Shown: positions 22,885 through 34,409 of the stretch, one piece after another | How positions within the stretch are numbered: the stretch's first letter is position 1 | Layout of the letters: each line of letters opens with the position of its first letter | Source: Metellina segmentata | Lineage: Eukaryota; Arthropoda; Arachnida; Araneae; Tetragnathidae | Reading direction: 5' to 3' | Length of the DNA stretch: 64,000 bases | Assembly: GCA_947359465.1 (NCBI GenBank) | Contig: OX375876.1 | Span: 83,908,359 to 83,972,358, forward strand | Translations under genes and position numbers: made by a program | The notes under the pieces: model-generated | The model's database searches: none | What the model was told of the DNA's origin: nothing | Seen by the model: the letters and a program-made list of their open reading frames with translations, nothing else

Positions 22885-23685
22885 TAATGTGACCATACGT
22901 CCCGTTTTGAACGGGACCGTCCCGTTTTAAGGTAGGCTGTCCAGTTGTCCCCAAGCACAGCTTCGGGACGCCGAAATGTCCCGTTTACAGAAAGCGATCC
23001 ACCCACGGTAACAATTTCAAGAAGAGGCGAAAATAATAAAAAAATCCAACGGACCTCGTCTTTTTGTAAGGATAAGGATAATAACTTACTGTCGATAATT
23101 CCGGAAAATCTTAAGCACAAAAACTTACTGCCATCCGTTTCGCGATCAACGATTTTTTTATTGAGAAAGATAAGGAAGATTTTTTTATCTTGTTTTGAAA
23201 GAAGAAAACAAGATAATATTGGACTGAATATTTCAATTTAGTACGTGTAATCACTTTAGGCGTCTAGAATTTTGAAATTCACATTGTAAAAGAACATATT
23301 TTTATTTTTCCCCCATCCCTAGTCAGAAGCATTCGAGCTCTGGATTCTCGATTGAGACTACGCATAGACAGTTCGTGCATCTTTCTTGACAATTGATTGT
23401 TTTTTTTTATCGACGTGTGTTATTGTAGTCAATTTAAATTTCTTGTACGTGAAGCCTTCATTTCAACCATGTCTAAACGTAAATGCATTTTTATTGTTAA
23501 CTTATAAACCAAGTACCCGTTCATAAAACACATAAGTAAATTTTAAGAAATTTCATTTTCTTCAGAAAATATAAAAATTCAAATTCTTTCTTCAGAAAAT
23601 ATAAGACCACAGAAATAAAAACTAAAGAATTCCTAAAAATTAGTAGAAGTCCCGTTTTGAGGGGGGTAAATAAATGGTCGTAATA
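22885..23685. mobile_element. hAT-type non-autonomous element with perfect TSD
   Basis: 801 bp between perfect 8 bp duplicates tctattag (22877-22884 and 23686-23693). Left end TAATGTGACCATACGTCCCG; right end, inverted, TATTACGACCATTTATTTAC. Both carry a nearby CAAAACGGGAC/GTCCCGTTTT block. The 8 bp TSD and the gaccat...cgtcccg style place it with hAT. The open frames inside show no transposase motifs. Confidence 0.75.
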
Positions 23686-23859
23686 TCTATTAGTCTTTTC
23701 TTTTGACATGGAGTTTACTGTCTTTGATAAACATGCGCTCCAAGGGATCTTTTTTCTGCTGTCATCCCATTACTCTGTTCCTCAATCCATCTTTTAAACC
23801 CTTTCACGACATTTTAAACTTAAGGTTGTCTTGTATTGTGTGCAGCTTCACCAAATACA

Positions 23860-24585
23860 CAGTCCAGTCACATTAATGTGACCACCTGTCAAAAGCCAGA
23901 ATAACCACCTTTGGCAGAGCGGACCGCTGCGAGACGTGCAGGAAGAGAGTCAATTAGGTTTCTGATGGAGCATAAAACGGGATTCATCGGGAAAAGTCAC
24001 CTGTTGCCACTCTGTGGACGTCCAGTTGCGGTATTGCCTTAGTCGCCGATGAACAGCAGTCAGCATAGGTGCATTAACCAGGCGTCTGCTGCGGAGGCCC
24101 ATGCGCAGCAACGTTCGCTGAACCGTTTTTGAGGATACACTTTTGGTAGCCCGCCCCTTGGTTCATCTGGGCGGTCAGTTGCTCAACAGTTGCACGTCTA
24201 TTCGCCCGAACGCATCTCCGTAGCCTACGTTCGCCTCTGTCATCTATAGCCCGTGGTGCACCACATGTGCCACGCCGCTGATTTTGGCTGGTGCCATTTT
24301 GCCATGCACGGTATACTTTTACCACGGCGGCACGCGAACAGTTCACAAAATTAGCCGTTTCCGAAATGCTCCCACCCTTGGCCCGAAAACCAATAATCAT
24401 GCCCTTTTGGACGCTGGATAAATCGCTACGTTTCTGCATTACGCCAACGATTGAAATGCTTTCCAATGCCCTAGGACATCCTTTATATACACTCCACTGC
24501 AATGTGCTGCCACCTGCCTTTTGGGATTGGTTATTTCACGTTGACGTCGAAAGTAGGTGGTGGTCACATTAATGTGACTGGACTG
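23860..24585 (-). mobile_element. Internally deleted Tc1-like element
   Basis: TIR CAGTCCAGTCACATTAATGT at both ends. TA follows the right end (24586-24587); the left TA has become CA. At 726 bp it is about half the length of an autonomous Tc1. The - strand keeps only the transposase N-terminus. This TIR and N-terminus match, from memory, a Tc1 family known from several distant animals, so lateral spread is possible. Confidence 0.82.
24074..24502 (-). pseudogene. Tc1-like transposase N-terminal fragment
   Basis: Open for 142 codons. MQKRSDLSSVQKGMIIGF starts a paired-type helix-turn-helix (GGSISETANFVNCSRAAVVK, then VYRAWQNG), followed by a second DNA-binding helix set (RRLRRCVRANRRATVEQL). 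The catalytic DDE part is deleted and the frame ends in unrelated residues. The start is probably the internal Met near 24439; upstream codons read into the TIR side. It may still bind its TIR in principle but cannot transpose. Confidence 0.8.
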
Positions 24586-24599
24586 TATGATCTTTGCAC

Positions 24600-25600
24600 C
24601 ATTATAAGCTAAAACAGCCAACAAACCTGAGAAATCCCTAATCTGGAGTACTAAAAATATTCCGTCGAAGGGCTTCAACCCACCCCAACAGAAGCGCCCC
24701 CGCTAAAGATGATCATTTCCGCTACACGAATACGGAGACGGAATATAGTCGCCAAACAATGCAATCCTTCTCGGGTAAATGAGACATCGCTAATACTTCC
24801 GCCAATTCCTGGTCAGAGTAATTAGCTTCGGACAGCGGGGGATCAATTTGCACTCTTTGGGGGGATTAACGTCCGAGGAATCACTTCCGTCTGGATAGTC
24901 ATTCTTATTTTGCTAAGGACGGAGATGATTATATATTTGGGTGACAGGAACACAAGTGGCGTAAGGCCGCCAACTAATTAAGAGACGAGGACATTCTTCT
25001 GCAATAACAAAGGAGTTCCAAAAAGCTTTTCATCTGGACATGTTAATGTATGCGTGTAAAAATAATATTTTCCTGGTAAAAATAAGTATTCAATGGGTTT
25101 TTCAATCTCTAATTAGCCGTCAGAAAGTCAGCTTTGAAACAAGTTGAGCTTTGTCGTTCTAAAAATGTGTTCGGGAGTTTGTTATTTTAGCTATTAAAAG
25201 GTGAGGACATTTTCTATTAAATTGTTCTTTTTCTGTTCGATAAAATCCCATGCGTTTACTTGGAGATATTTTCAAACATTGATGAGAAAGAATATTAAAT
25301 TATTTTAATTAAATGTGAGGGTTTTAGGTAAATCGAATCTCTAAGAATACTCGAAAATTGCTGTATTCCTTAATTTTGGTTGATGTTTGAGAAAGCTGCA
25401 CTTTTTTATTGTTAATTGCAAAAGAAGTTATAGGTTTCAGTTGATGTGGTACTAAAACTAACGCAAAGCATCCTGCATACAATGTGGTTTAATTAGCCCT
25501 CGTATCGCAAAGATGACCGCCGCCGAGCGACAACCCTACGTACAATGAGTAAAAGATAGTTACATTTCGATCCTATTTAAGGAAACTAAGCTTCTTTACA
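24600..25600. other. Intron; a less AT-rich stretch at about 24690-24960
   Basis: No exon is recognised. The segment around 24690-24960 has clearly higher GC than its neighbours and no repeat match within the window. It could be a regulatory element of the channel gene or an unrecognised insertion. Confidence 0.3.
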
Positions 25601-25611
25601 AGGTAATGGGT

Positions 25612-25835
25612 ATTAATTAACAATGCACAGGAGCAATACAGCGGGCTAGTGGTAACGATCCGGTATCGATCCCCAAGGGAAAGATCAAAGGACACCACGT
25701 AATTTTGAACCACGTTCAGATGACGAGGTCACACCTGAGCTGTCCTCTAACTCTCCAAACTTCCACACCGTGCTAGCATGAAGACATTTGAGGCAACGAC
25801 AGATTTAACGTACATCAGCCTCCGTGTACAGGACG
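25612..25835 (-). mobile_element. Diverged SINE, inverted, partial
   Basis: Matches the body of the tRNA-derived SINE on the - strand (gtaattttgaaccacg, cagatgacgagg, ctctccaaacttccac) but has many substitutions and no clear head. Much older than the copy that follows at 25938. Confidence 0.7.
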
Positions 25836-25937
25836 ATCTTTGGTTTGGACCTACTTTGGAACTCGCAATCGGAAGGTTGCTGATCTGTTACCTCTTTTTT
25901 ACAAGGATTTCAAACTTAGTTTCTCTGATACTGTTGC

Positions 25938-26268
25938 GCCGACCAACCGGCATAGTGGTTAAGGTGTTAGCCTCTAGATAGGAAGGTTCCTGGTTCGAAT
26001 CCGGGCTGGGGCATGGATGTTTGTAAACGTATGGTGTAGAGGCGGCTGGTGCACCTTAAATCTGTCGTGGCCGAAAGTCCTCACGTTGGGTTGGTGTGGA
26101 AGTTTGGAGAGTGGGGTGCCAGCTCAGGTGTTGCCTCGTCATCTGACCGTGGTTCAAAATTGCGAGGTGTTGTCCTCGGATCTTTCCCTGAGGGGATTGA
26201 TCCCGGACCGTCGTCAATGGCCCGTTGTGTTGCTCTAGTACGACGTTAACTAAAAAATTACCAAATTA
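25938..26268 (+). mobile_element. tRNA-derived SINE, full copy with perfect TSD
   Basis: 331 bp between perfect 14 bp duplicates tctgatactgttgc (25924-25937 and 26269-26282). The head reads gccgaccaaccggcatagtg with an intact A box, B box (ggttcgaatcc) and tail taaaaaattacca. Good reference copy for the family. Confidence 0.92.
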
Positions 26269-26282
26269 TCTGATACTGTTGC

Positions 26283-27356
26283 TAGTTCCTTGATTTTGGT
26301 TTAAACCAGTTTGCTACAGATTCTAAGCACTACAGATCTATTGGTCTTTCTTACGATAGTGTTTGTTCATAACATATATAAGCTCTTTCTCTGAGTTATG
26401 GCGTTTTGGAGATGCATGGAGAGCCTGGGTGAAAGACGTTAGACTATATCTATGGTTATTGGAAGATAATATTACGTATATAAAATAACATAAGACACAA
26501 ATCCAACACAAATTACAGGATCGAACCTGATGATAATAAAATTTTCAACTTAGTTGGTTATGGTTGTAATACTTAATAATAATATAAAAGGTATTAAGTA
26601 TTAATGTGTGTACACTTTCTCATATATAGAAGCCATTTGTACATGAATTTTCTTGTATAATCGATTTACTATCCATAAGTGTGCCTTTAAATTTTTTTTT
26701 TACAAATATATTAAATAAATATTTGTAGCTTAATTATATTAAGGTATAATGAAGGAAATTTATAAATGAAATTTAGAATTAATTAATGATTACGTACGTA
26801 ATCAAAATTAAATGACATAAAATATTCTAAATAGTCAAAGGAAATTTTGTATGAAATGTTTAAAAAAATATGGTAGAAGACAAAAGTGTCCCATTGGTTT
26901 CACGAACTGCGCTAACAGTCATCGAGCTGCAGGTGGCGCAGATTCGATTCTTGTATAGATGTGTTTCTCTCTTTTGTGTTGTAAGTGCAAAGTTTCACTG
27001 TGTCCATGTCCATTTATTTGACAGAAAAAATACTGTTTGGCGCAGCTTGGCTCAATCTGCTCTTGGGTCATAAAAAACGCCAACCAAACAAAAGTAAAAA
27101 TTTGCTCGCAATTCATCTACATAAACTAAACTTAAGCGAAATTTCATAAATAGAAAATTTAAGATTAACAAAAAAATATCTTATGAACTAATATTTCAAT
27201 ATTAAAACTATGAATTACTTTCATAGTCTAGAAATTGAGGAAACTGTTGTGTCCAGTCTTCAGTAGCTTCGAAGTGACATTGGGGACACTATACCATAGA
27301 ATAAAACCTCCCTTTCACCACACGAAAGAATATATCTGAGGTACATAAATTCTGTG
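26283..27356. other. AT-rich intron, nothing firm
   Basis: No exon or full element. A B-box-like agattcgattc near 26940, beside gcaggtggcgcag, may be a remnant of another tRNA-derived SINE, but no body or TSD is visible. Confidence 0.35.
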
Positions 27357-27603
27357 CTCAGATGGCAAAATATTGTAAGTCAATTTTCCCAAAAAATTGA
27401 GTAAGTCCCATCCTAGAGTCTGGTTTGTTAATGTTTAGAAGGTGGCAAAACGTCGTAAGTCTTTTTCTTTCAGTTTATGAGAAAACAAAGGTGAAAAATT
27501 GTAATAAGTCAAAAACCGCAGAACCACAAGTCGAATATTAAATCTTAAAATTGCTGTCACGAAAAATTTAAAAAAAGTGACTTATAACATTTTGCCATCT
27601 GAG
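27357..27603. mobile_element. Fold-back MITE
   Basis: 247 bp with inverted ends CTCAGATGGCAAAATATTGT and (inverted) CTCAGATGGCAAAATGTTAT, followed on both sides by aagtcA. Internal related motifs (gtggcaaaacgtcgtaagtc) suggest subterminal repeats. No convincing TSD, so the superfamily is open. Confidence 0.65.
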
Positions 27604-27675
27604 TACCGAATTATTGGGTGTCTTAACTAGACTGGGAACACTGGAGGAGGACAGTGCTAACAATAGGTCATAGAA

Positions 27676-29704
27676 CAGTGATGGCGAACCAATGACACGT
27701 GCGTCAAAGGTGACACACCAGACATTTTAGGTGACACGCATCCTTTACGGACGGTCCTCGACCAAGAACGGTCAACGCACGCTGTGGTTATTTTGCTCGT
27801 TCCACGATCGGGTACGAAAAAGAGAGAGAGAAAAGAGAGTGGAAGGGGTAGAAGAAACAGGTTATCCTCAGTGGAGGAGAATTTATTAAAGAAACTCTTC
27901 TAAGATGTGCGCCATATCTATTTCACGATGTGAAAAATAAAGATGCCATTAAGCGAATTTCTGAGTTACCACTCAGTAGGAATGTCATTAGCGATAGAAT
28001 AATAAGACTGAACACAAACACACTTATAGCATCAATTAAACGGAGACTTAAGTAATTGTAAATATTTTTTGACGTTTCTTGATGAAACTACACATGTTGA
28101 TGTCACATCAAATGCTCGGTTGGTCATTGCTAGATATTTTGATGATCTTACAATGTGAAAAGAGTTGATGAAGTTAGAATCAGTGCCAATAAGTACATCA
28201 GGGAACGAAATATGTATGGTCGTTATGAAAACATTCCGTGACCTAAGCATTGATATGTCTTAAGTTGTGTCAGTGACGATAGATGGGGCACCCAATATGG
28301 TGGGGAAAATTGAGGGATTTGTGAAATTGTTTACGGAAGTTATTGGAAGCCTACTTGTGCTTTTTCATTGTGCTAGATATTTTGATGATCTTACAATGTG
28401 AAAAGAGTTGATGAAGTGAGAATCAGTGCCACTAAGTACATCAGGGAACGAAATATGTATGGTCGTTATGAAAACATTCCGTGACCTAAGCATTGATATG
28501 TCTTAAGTTGTGTCAGTGACGATAGATGGGGCACCCAATATTGTGGGGAAAATAGTTTACGGAAGTTATTGGACGCCCACTTGTGCCCTTTCATTGCATT
28601 ATCCATCAAGAAGTGTTGTGTTCCATTGCGGGATTAACAGAATTAAATTATTTAATAAAAATAGTGAATTTAAAAGCTAATCTACCCTTTAGAAGCGAGA
28701 ATTTTCCGCACTTTTACAGGAGGTTTATTCAACCCACAATGGACGGCTGATGTTCAATGTGAGGTGGCTGAGCCGAGGGAAAATACACGAGCGAGTTGGT
28801 GGAGTGCTTTGCAGAAATTACGGTATTTCTTGAGGTTAAGATCTGACAAACTTTATCCTCAGCTAAATTATCATAAGTGGGTCAACACATTGATGTTTTT
28901 ACAGATCTCCGAGCATATCAATTACTGAAGGTTTTGGCAAAACTATTGACGTTATGTTTGGATACATAAAAGCTTTTTAAAGTAAACTGTAATATGAAAT
29001 GGAGCCCAAAGTACCAGCATATTGTAAACTCGTTACTTGATCAATTTGGACGAAACATTTAATCAATTTAGACCCCTGAAACAGCCAATTAAAATTATTA
29101 AGAGAATCCGGATGTATTAGTCTACTGTACTTTGGAATTAAATGGTTTCCAATGGATGCAACTTGATGATTTGGAGATTCAACTTGCAGACTTTTTGTCC
29201 GACTTGAGTTTTAAACCTGAAAATCTGTAAAAAAAATCGTTTAGAGAATCAAGAAGAGTGCCACTACGAACAGGTAAATTTGGAGTGCTTGGAGCCGATT
29301 ACCGGACACTTTTAGAACCCTGAAAAATCTAGCGATGGTTTTACTCACAATTTTTCCCTCTACGTACTTCGTTTGAGACCTTATTCTAGGCGTTAAATAA
29401 TATCAAAACCAATAAAAGAAACCGACTGACAGATGAAGTTAATAGCATCTTGGGTTGAAGTACACGAAATACCAACCTTCAATTGAAGATTTAGCAAATG
29501 CAATTCAGCAACAAAAAAGAAACTAATGTTAAGAATAATTTATTTTTGCTTTTTTAATAAATAAATACATCAGAAATATAACTTTTTTTACCAGGGCTAC
29601 AAATATCACAAATTATGGATATTTCAAGACGTGACATGGCTCCCGAATTAAGCTAGGTTTTTACAGTTTTTGACACACCGAGCTCAAAAGGTTCGCCATC
29701 ACTG
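27676..29704 (+). mobile_element. hAT element with decayed ZBED5-like transposase
   Basis: 2,029 bp. The ends CAGTGATGGCGAACC and its exact inverse GGTTCGCCATCACTG are flanked by tcatagaa (27668-27675) and tcatagac (29705-29712), 7 of 8. + strand frames retain hAT transposase pieces of the ZBED5/GTF2IRD2-like type: KNKDAIKRISELPLSRN, FLDETTHVDVTSNARLVIAR and VSVTIDGAPNMVGKIEGFVK, then an HCIIHQEVLCS segment. Many stops and frameshifts. A 243 bp internal tandem duplication (28128-28370, repeated from 28371) includes the catalytic-region piece. Non-functional. Confidence 0.85.
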
Positions 29705-29973
29705 TCATAGACAGATAGAAAAAAACCTGGACTGCTATTTTCGGTATCAAGGAATTCGTGAATCTTATGTGACTTTCTGATCAGATACTCTACATATGCC
29801 ATTCCACTGTATATAGCAATGATTAACCCACTCAGGGTTACGTTTGCATTATTCCTCCATATAACCAGTAGTACCCTACATAGCTACTAAGTAGTCTTGG
29901 TCATAATAGAATCTCTACTAAGATTCAACTAATAGGCATGGTTACTTAACCATATAATCTAAACATTTTGAGA

Positions 29974-30049
29974 TTAACCCTAGATTGATAACGTTATGAA
30001 TGTGTGTACGGTACTTGAATTTTTACGTACGTTACCAATCTAGGGTTAA
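29974..30049. repeat. Inverted repeat (21-bp stem, 34-bp loop)
   Basis: Arms 29974-29994 (ttaaccctagattgataacg plus t) and 30029-30049 are complementary at 20 of 21. A tiny fold-back, possibly the core of a degenerate MITE. Confidence 0.7.
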
Positions 30050-31780
30050 TTATTAAGCGTGTTGTAAGGAAAAGTAATATCGTGTGATGCTCAGAGGGAT
30101 CAGCCTATGCAAGAATATATTCTATGATAGGAAAATAGAGCGAAGATTTAATGGCAAATGGAACTGTTGTCAGCCGCTGCGACTACCAACAAAAGTATAG
30201 AAACATTTATGCTTGAGTTGTTGAATTAGTGTGTCAAGTCCACTCGAAACTCTAACTACATCAGAACTCGCAATCCTGTCAAATAATAGTAAGGATAGAT
30301 TTTCATAACTAAATTTAATGATAAATTGTTAATTAACGTCGTACTAGAACAACACAACACTGAATTTTATGAACATTAATTATATTTTCTTAATTATTAA
30401 TTAATCTTGCATAACGAAGCCATCGTTGTAGTCACTACTCTAGCAACCTGCGATGTTCGATGCTTACCCTGAACGTATTTCTCTCGTCTGTTTTAGTAAA
30501 AACTTTCCTTGTATATATATATATCCACTACTTCACACTTTCTTGTGTTTGTCGAAGCTTGTCCAAATGTGATCCTTGTATCATAAAATTAAACCAATCT
30601 GTCTCATAACCTACATAGTGGCATCACAATGATGTTGGGTTATAAAATATCTCGTAATTTTCTGTGAGAAATGACTTTCCAAATAAATGTCTGTCGCAAG
30701 AATATGAGATAAAAAAATTCAGAAAAGAACAGAAATGTACCAGAAGTAAACTGCGGAAGCGTGTCTTACGTCCCCGAGAGAAAAAGAAGTTTCAAGTTCC
30801 ACCGAAAATGAAAATCTAGAAATCGGAGAAAAAGCCAAAGTCATTTTCTTTTCAAACCTTTTTCTTTCGTCCTGTGCTCTTCTTTTATTGCGGTCTCGTT
30901 GCGTGTAAAAATCTCCTACCCCCTCCATATCTAGTTTTTTTTATCGTACATTGACATTTTATTAATTTGTAGTTCCTTCCTTAGCGCGTAAAAAAGTACA
31001 AAGAACGGAATGGTTTCTTCCCATAAAAAGTGTACTCCGAAAATGTCGTCGAAATCTTTTTAATCTAAAACTGCAAAAAGACACTGAAAAACTAAACGAG
31101 GAAAAAAGACACCACCAGTTGGGTTTCGAGAAAACAAAAAATATCAATTTAAACTTGAAAAGAAGGTTTCTAACGACTGCGATAATAATAGAAAAAAAAG
31201 AATGACCAGCCATTTCGTTACTGTAATCAGAGTTTTAATCGCAAGCTCTAATGAGTCGTAAAAGTTGTTTTTACTGCGTCCGTTGGTCGTTGATTTTCGA
31301 AGCGTTGTTAATAATGATTAAACTAAATAATTTGAGGTATTAAGTTATCAACAATTTATTTTCAGGCTGGAATAAAATGAATATCACAAACATATACGTA
31401 CATATTTTTGGAACAATTATTGATTATTTCCATTTCTAAATTTACAAATTAATGTTCTAAATTTTTAGAATGTAATATGTGCTTTTGTAATAATTTGCGA
31501 TGTGAGAACATTTCGTTGTTTCTTCAATCTTTTTTTTTTTTTATACTTTTAAAAAGGGGAGCACGATTTTTGATTTACAATATTAGAAATGCAATATTAG
31601 AATACCAAGCAATATTGAGAAATGGGATAATTTCCTTAAAAAAAATCACTGATCAACCAGATTCAGTTTTCACTAGTTTCAACATTTAAAAATGATTTTA
31701 ACACTGATGGTTTCGCACGCATGTATCCTTTCTACAAACTAGTTTTTCCTGCGTGTATTTTAGCCATTTGTGACCTTCTT
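30050..31780. other. AT-rich intron, one SINE scrap
   Basis: About 30325-30358 carries ttaacgtcgtactagaacaa, the 3' tail of the tRNA-derived SINE on the - strand. Otherwise no exon, paired ends or protein-like frame is recognised; purine/pyrimidine-biased stretches near 30770-31200 give spurious frames. Confidence 0.4.
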
Positions 31781-31880
31781 AACCAATAGAATATTTCCTA
31801 GGATTCTTTCAACCAATAGAATATTTCCTAGGATTCTTTCAACCAATAGAATATTTCCTAGGATTCTTTCAACCAATAGA
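31781..31880. repeat. 30-bp minisatellite
   Basis: Three exact copies of aaccaatagaatatttccta + ggattctttc, followed by a partial fourth. Each unit contains the palindrome TCCTAGGA. Non-coding. Confidence 0.95.
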
Positions 31881-32696
31881 TGTGGCTATTTAGTCATTAT
31901 TTGTGTTTCAGTAAAAATTACTATTCGGAAATCTCATGGCGCTCAGAGTGTTAAGTATAATTTTCAACATTTGGGCTTAAAAACATGATCCAATACACGA
32001 TAAAAATCGTCTTGAACTATAGCTTCCCTGCTCTGTTCTTAACTATACCGAAAAGCGAAAGAGCAACGTAGGAAACAGAATGATCTTCACATTAGAATTG
32101 ATTAACCATTTCATTTCTGAAGTAGCAATTTGGTACATTAAAATAATTACCTTTTACCTTCTAAACGTTAAAGTATTCATTAATTCCTGCTTTCCCCATT
32201 TGGCTACATCCTAATGTTCTCACCCACTGAGTTAATATCCCCACTGAGTCACATTTTCTTTTAAATGATGAAATAAAATATAATTTCTTAGTTTTAAAGT
32301 ACCTTAAATCCTATGTCGAACATCTGTTAGTCGGAAGAAGCAGAAACTCTCAATGAAATGAGCTCTCTATGAAATTTGCACAGCTTATTTTGTCTGGAAA
32401 TTTTGCTAAATGCAACTATTTTCAGATCTCTACGTCGTTCCTTTAAAGCTTAGAACCATAAAAGCAAAATTTAACATCGAAACAAAATTTAAAAGCTGTC
32501 ACGAGAGGAGTAATCGGAAGAAGGGAAAAATATTAACAGAGACAAAGCTTAGAAAGTTGTTCGCCGATGCAACGAAACTGCTGGGGAAACAGGCGCGGCA
32601 TAGATTGTTTGAAACAGCAAAAGTGCTTGGGTTCTACTGAGGAAATAGAGGCGTGACTTGATTTGTCTGAAGCAGCATAAACTCTAAGGAATGGCG
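31881..32696. other. Intron, nothing recognised
   Basis: A 76-codon + strand frame at 32410-32640 is Lys-rich but matches no family I know and lacks context. Confidence 0.35.
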
Positions 32697-33201
32697 GGTA
32701 TTAACAAAGCCTCCTATAACAAAAGACCATATCACGACTGTTGTGACGTGACGGATGTAGGCCGGTGCGGCGAATCTTTTTAAGAATTTGGTCAAATTTT
32801 AAAAATAATATTTTCAATTTTTAGTGTGGGATCATTATAATTTGCACTAATTTCAGGCATTTTCACTTCTTCTTCGGAAATCAATTTACCAAATTTATTT
32901 TTCCAAATACTATGCTGCTTTGAAATTCAACTTAATTCCATTTCTAAATCATTTTTTCGATCGAACCTTTTATATCGATTTTTTGCTCTTCACTTGCAAA
33001 AGTAAAAGTAAGTTGCAAAACAAAAAAAGAATCGTTAACTTTTTAAAGGATTAAAAAATTGAGAGCCAAAAAAGCTAGTACTTAACAAATAATGAACAAA
33101 TTTTGACCAACTTCTTAAAAAGGTTCGCTGTCCCTGGCCTACATCCATTACGTCACAACAGTCGTGGTATGACCTTTTGCTATAGGAGGCGTTGGTATCA
33201 G
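32697..33201. mobile_element. MITE with ~100-bp terminal inverted repeats
   Basis: The left arm (about 32697-32805) and right arm (about 33095-33201) are inverse copies across roughly 100 bp. Shared blocks are gcctcctata, cacgactgttgtgacgt, ggatgtaggcc and ctttttaagaa. The ~290 bp centre is AT-rich. At about 505 bp with no open frame it is a non-autonomous fold-back element; the TSD is unclear. Confidence 0.75.
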
Positions 33202-33701
33202 CATCGACCTTTTATTTAAATAAACGAAACACGTGCACGCAATTTCATGTTTTTTATCCAATCGCTCGGTTTGAGAATGAGTCACGAGTTTGTTGAGAAA
33301 AGCGTGAATCCTAATACGGGACAAATTATTGATTGGCTAGAGTCCAGAATGATTAAAAACACTAGTCTGCTTTTCGATTTCTAAGTCGCTTTGTAAGCCC
33401 ACGGGACTTTCCCTTAAGGGATCTTACGACAGTGACTCCGCCCCCATGCTCTATCTATTTCAGTAGAAGTTCAATATGGGTAATGAAACTAGTCTCTCTA
33501 TATTAAAAAAAAAAGTTATAGTCTACAAAATATTAATGAGAGGATTTTCTCGGGACTGAAGATATTAAAACAACATTGTCTCCGAATACAAGTTGACACA
33601 ATCCGTGTCTTCGAACTCCACTGTAGGTACGACAAAAGTTGTACTTATATAATAATGGTATCATATTATTTTAGTAACATTTGTTTCCTTTCCTCTTTCA
33701 G

Positions 33702-33798
33702 GCGAACGGCAGACGTACGATCAGTAGGATATTCGGAGCTATTCAGTCTTTCCCGAGAAGATGTGCTTTCAGCTATGAAAGATTACCCAGAAGCTGAG
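33702..33798 (+). CDS. CNG channel exon: RRTA motif and C-helix
   Basis: Acceptor tttcctctttcag. The split Arg AG|G is followed by RTADVRSVGYSELFSLS and REDVLSAMKDYPEAE. The R-R-T-A motif supplies the Arg that binds the cyclic phosphate and the Thr that, in vertebrate CNG channels, favours cGMP. The donor GTCGGT is off-consensus at +3 and +4 but gives a clean phase 0 junction to the next exon. Confidence 0.94.
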
Positions 33799-34409
33799 GT
33801 CGGTTTCTCTTTGCAAAATTCTTTATTTTAAGAAAGTTTCTCTCCTCTCCAGGAAAGTCTCCAGGAAGACCCTCTCTTTTGAATACAATCCAGGGGGCGC
33901 GGTAGCACAGTTGGTTGATTCGAATGTCTGAAATAATCCTTCAATCTCTTTTAGTGGGAAAACTTCTTAATAGGTGTATCTTAAATTCCTGTTAGCTAAT
34001 ATCTCATAACTTCACAGTATGATGTAGTTGCGTAAAATTCAGCTATTGACTTAAAATTTAAGGGAATCTGAGACTCACAATATGAAAAAGTCCAGTTTTT
34101 TTTTTTTTTTTTTTTAATAATCTTAAAAAATAACATAGATATTTCTGAATAAAATAACACCTAAATTTTTTTTTCTAAAATCTGTAGAACCGGAAATATT
34201 CAACTTTTTATTAACATGAAAGCTGCAAATCAAACGAGCCTTCATAATTTTAAACGCTCTTTTTCTCTTTTTGTGTTAAATGGGATTTCAATAGTGAAAA
34301 TCGATAACTTAACTACAGGTCAAACTTAGACGAAGGGTTCTGTGTTTACTTTTTAAATTTTTAAATATATTTATTTAATTTGTCTTCAGCAATTGTATAT
34401 ATATATATA

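Noticed and set aside
32410..32640. 76-codon Lys-rich frame on the + strand
   Set aside because: No family match I can defend and no exon context in the channel intron.
33895..33940. gcgcggtagcacagttggtt, tRNA-like stretch after the sixth channel exon
   Set aside because: Resembles an A box of another SINE family, but no body, B box spacing or TSD could be shown.
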